Below, piece after piece: positions 63,401 through 64,000 of a stretch of DNA of 64,000 nucleotides. The DNA lies in contig DAXETV010000016.1 in NCBI GenBank assembly GCA_051155775.1, positions 124,001 through 188,000 on the forward strand, given 5' to 3'. The translations under genes were made by a program, and so were the position numbers. The notes under the pieces were generated by a model that had not been told where the DNA came from, did no database searches, and saw nothing but the letters and a program-made list of their open reading frames with translations. The stretch is from CAYSCZ01 sp051155775 (lineage in GTDB: Bacteria > Bacteroidota > Bacteroidia > Cytophagales > Cyclobacteriaceae). Position 1 is the first letter of the stretch. Every line of letters begins with the position of its first letter.

Positions 63401-63662
63401 CGATGGAACCACCATTAGGTTAAGAAATATATCGTTAGGGTACAATCTTCCAACAAGTCTATTAACCAATACACCTTTTGGAGAAGTATCCATTACGCTA
63501 TCAGCGCAAAACTTATGGTTTAGCGCAGTTAACTTCCCTGACGGTGTAAACTTTGATACAGATGTTACCAGTCTTAATGCCGGTGGCAATGGACTTGGTT
63601 TCGATTTCTTGACTGGTCCCAGTGCAAGGAGATATGGTGCAGCTTTAAGAGTTAAATTCTAA
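60408..63662 (+). CDS. SusC/RagA family TonB-dependent outer-membrane transporter
   Basis: 1084 aa. Signal peptide about 1-22 (LLVAGASLQAQ); carboxypeptidase-regulatory-like domain 24-95 (VSGKITDDNGEALPGVNV); TonB-box-like ELTEVVVTAQG at 101-111; plug domain about 115-235; then a 22-strand barrel ending in ALRVKF. It imports large substrates across the outer membrane with a SusD lid. The plug motif GYSSITGSNQPLFIVDGVPF is typical. The ligand is unknown; no glycosidase or regulator is seen inside the window, so the locus may continue to the right. Confidence 0.95.
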   Translation: MKRILLLNLVILLVAGASLQAQDRTVSGKITDDNGEALPGVNVILKGTTTGTTSDLDGNYRISVPSEGGTLVLSFIGYATQEVEIGARSVVDITMSTDVQELTEVVVTAQGIEQDRKALGYAVSTVDGKQLQDQPTGDVGRILQSKVPGMNVTASNGVSGTGTNIIIRGYSSITGSNQPLFIVDGVPFNSNTNTDNDAGDFQQGSLGTSSRFLDLDPNNIESVNVLKGLSATVIYGEQGRNGVILITTKNGRGGSSREKLEVTLNQSYFTTEIASLPDYQDSYGGGFHQNFGFFFSNWGPSFDTRGQRGIDENGQTDHPYSRLTDETLRNQFPEFLDARYDYRAYDDPGEFFDNGSVINTSVNIKGNAENTSYGATLSYTRDIGFTPNNKLRKINFGIGGNTRLSNKITLNSTFNVAITDMQTPPISASFGSSAIGQGESIFGDVFYTPRNVDLNNLPFVAPADGRPVYYRSGNDITNPNWTANFSRQTDDVVRFYGKTSIIYDITEWLNVQYRVGLDTYSERLEWFINKGSNTTAAVTPGVFRTNDIVNTIWNQDLIFTINKRINQDIGLQANLGINDRRDRFERRGLESVNQLVFGFIEHSNFTDFSPINSFSGIDIQNLTEERLQAIYGQVTLDYRGYLFLNLAGRNDWSSTVEQENRSLFYPSVSVSFVPSEVFDITSDYLNYLKFRVGFGQSAGFPPPYGTRNVLNSNSRAFVTGDGTVISTNSNATNFGTNDNGAGAGLGNPNLLPERHKEWEVGIESKLIKNRVSLNATLYRKITNDLITQQPIDPATGFTSTFINIGEIENKGVEIDISATPLKIGDFQWDISGNFFAYETTVNELTQGLTEVTVAGFTNIGNFAIVDEPFNVIQGSTILRDSVSGQPIIGGNGLYQQDPNLGIIGDPNPDFTTSIINTFKWKGLTFSAQLDYRKGGDIYSITANTLIGRGISEDTDFDRTQNYVLKGVNADGEPNRQIITATNLGFDGFITSPDEQFIYDGTTIRLRNISLGYNLPTSLLTNTPFGEVSITLSAQNLWFSAVNFPDGVNFDTDVTSLNAGGNGLGFDFLTGPSARRYGAALRVKF

Positions 63663-63681
63663 CTAAAAAAGATTTTTTGAA

Positions 63682-64000
63682 ATGAAGAAATTAATTTATA
63701 GCATATTACTAGCAGGGGTGATGATATTTACCTCTACGTCATGTGAGCTCGATGGATTACAGCAGAGCCCAAATGCCCTGGCCCCTGATCAGGCAGACGT
63801 GGATTTTATTTTGAATTCAATACAATTTACGGTCAAGGATTGGTTTTGGGAAGTAGCTTCCGATGCCGGAGGGATGGTAAGACAAAATGCCGAAGCGCCA
63901 AGGGATGATTCTTATTTTGGGTTTTTCCAGGCCGTTGACTTTGACAATTACTGGGAATTAACCTATGCAGGAATTATAGCTGATGCTGCCAACCTGATAG
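63682..64000 (+). CDS. SusD/RagB family lipoprotein, N-terminal part only
   Basis: Begins with ATG at 63682, 19 nt after susC, and runs off the right edge after 106 codons. Signal peptide with lipobox TSTSC (Cys21), then ELDGLQQSPNALAPDQADVD and KDWFWEVASDAGGMVRQ. The start resembles SusD/RagB-like starch-binding outer-membrane lipoproteins that cap SusC. Only the first third at most is present, so domain structure cannot be judged. Confidence 0.82.
   Translation, partial: MKKLIYSILLAGVMIFTSTSCELDGLQQSPNALAPDQADVDFILNSIQFTVKDWFWEVASDAGGMVRQNAEAPRDDSYFGFFQAVDFDNYWELTYAGIIADAANLI

Noticed and set aside
1..64000. Mobile elements, prophage, CRISPR, toxin-antitoxin or biosynthetic gene cluster
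   Set aside because: No transposase, integrase, phage structural gene, regular repeat array or clustered secondary-metabolite enzyme was found on either strand.

Overview
The window is a compact, AT-rich, almost entirely chromosomal-type segment of a member of the Bacteroidota, most likely a Cytophagales-like bacterium (lineage is inference). The evidence is a SusC/SusD pair, a PorE-like TPR/PD40/OmpA protein, a Bacteroidota-type long PurF homologue, a 58-aa histone H1-like protein, several GTG/TTG starts without convincing Shine-Dalgarno sequences, and many TAnnTTTG -7 promoter elements, some paired with a TTTG or TTG -33 element. No tRNA, rRNA, CRISPR array, insertion sequence, integrase or phage gene was seen.

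Layout. 1-3524 (minus): an RND/MMPL exporter, a GH113-like glycosidase and the start of a Spy/CpxP-like periplasmic protein. 3615-7525 (plus): thyA, then serine biosynthesis packed into a fused phosphatase-PGDH and an adjacent class V aminotransferase. 7679-11821: a tandem universal stress protein, a MarR regulator, then an ECF sigma factor, a probable membrane anti-sigma partner, a Spy-like protein and an outer-membrane protein. 11861-16819: ligA, a DUF6913-like protein, dapA, the histone H1-like gene, and a PLP-dependent acyl-CoA:amino-acid acyltransferase (sphingolipid or sulfonolipid type). 16956-20279: biotin carboxylase, DUF1015, maf. 20410-26230: a Na+/H+ antiporter, a GPP34 protein, a lipoprotein plus K+ channel pair, GH15 glucoamylase and a TPR protein. 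26302-28618: etfB, etfA and a bifunctional nuclease. 28713-32577 (minus): fur/perR-like, peroxiredoxin, rsgA, a TPR protein and yigZ. 32845-34195: LMW phosphatase and fructosamine kinase. 34199-41362: uvrD/pcrA, a DnaJ-TPR membrane protein, a small membrane ORF, an alpha/beta hydrolase, an aldo/keto reductase and cystathionine beta-synthase. 41458-51978: murI, nuoHIJKLMN and a PurF-like amidotransferase. 51982-58174: an IscA-type protein, two unknown proteins, thiL, lepA, folD and queE. 58177-64000: PorE-like protein, SusC and the start of SusD.

Functional connections. Serine made by the SerBA/aminotransferase pair can feed folate one-carbon chemistry (thyA, folD), cysteine metabolism (the CBS enzyme) and possibly the acyltransferase that starts sphingoid bases. 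The fur-like/peroxiredoxin unit is an oxidative-stress module. The LMW phosphatase/FN3K pair resembles known ribulosamine deglycation pairs. The nuo block carries only the membrane arm plus NuoI of complex I, so the peripheral subunits must be elsewhere.

I found no clearly new multi-gene system. The more unusual signals are small and mostly regulatory: a three-copy hairpin repeat folding over the start codon of the Spy-like gene, hairpins placed directly before rsgA and murI, a promoter-hairpin leader before the LMW phosphatase, a Fur homologue with a single cysteine, and a 37-40 aa single-pass membrane ORF.
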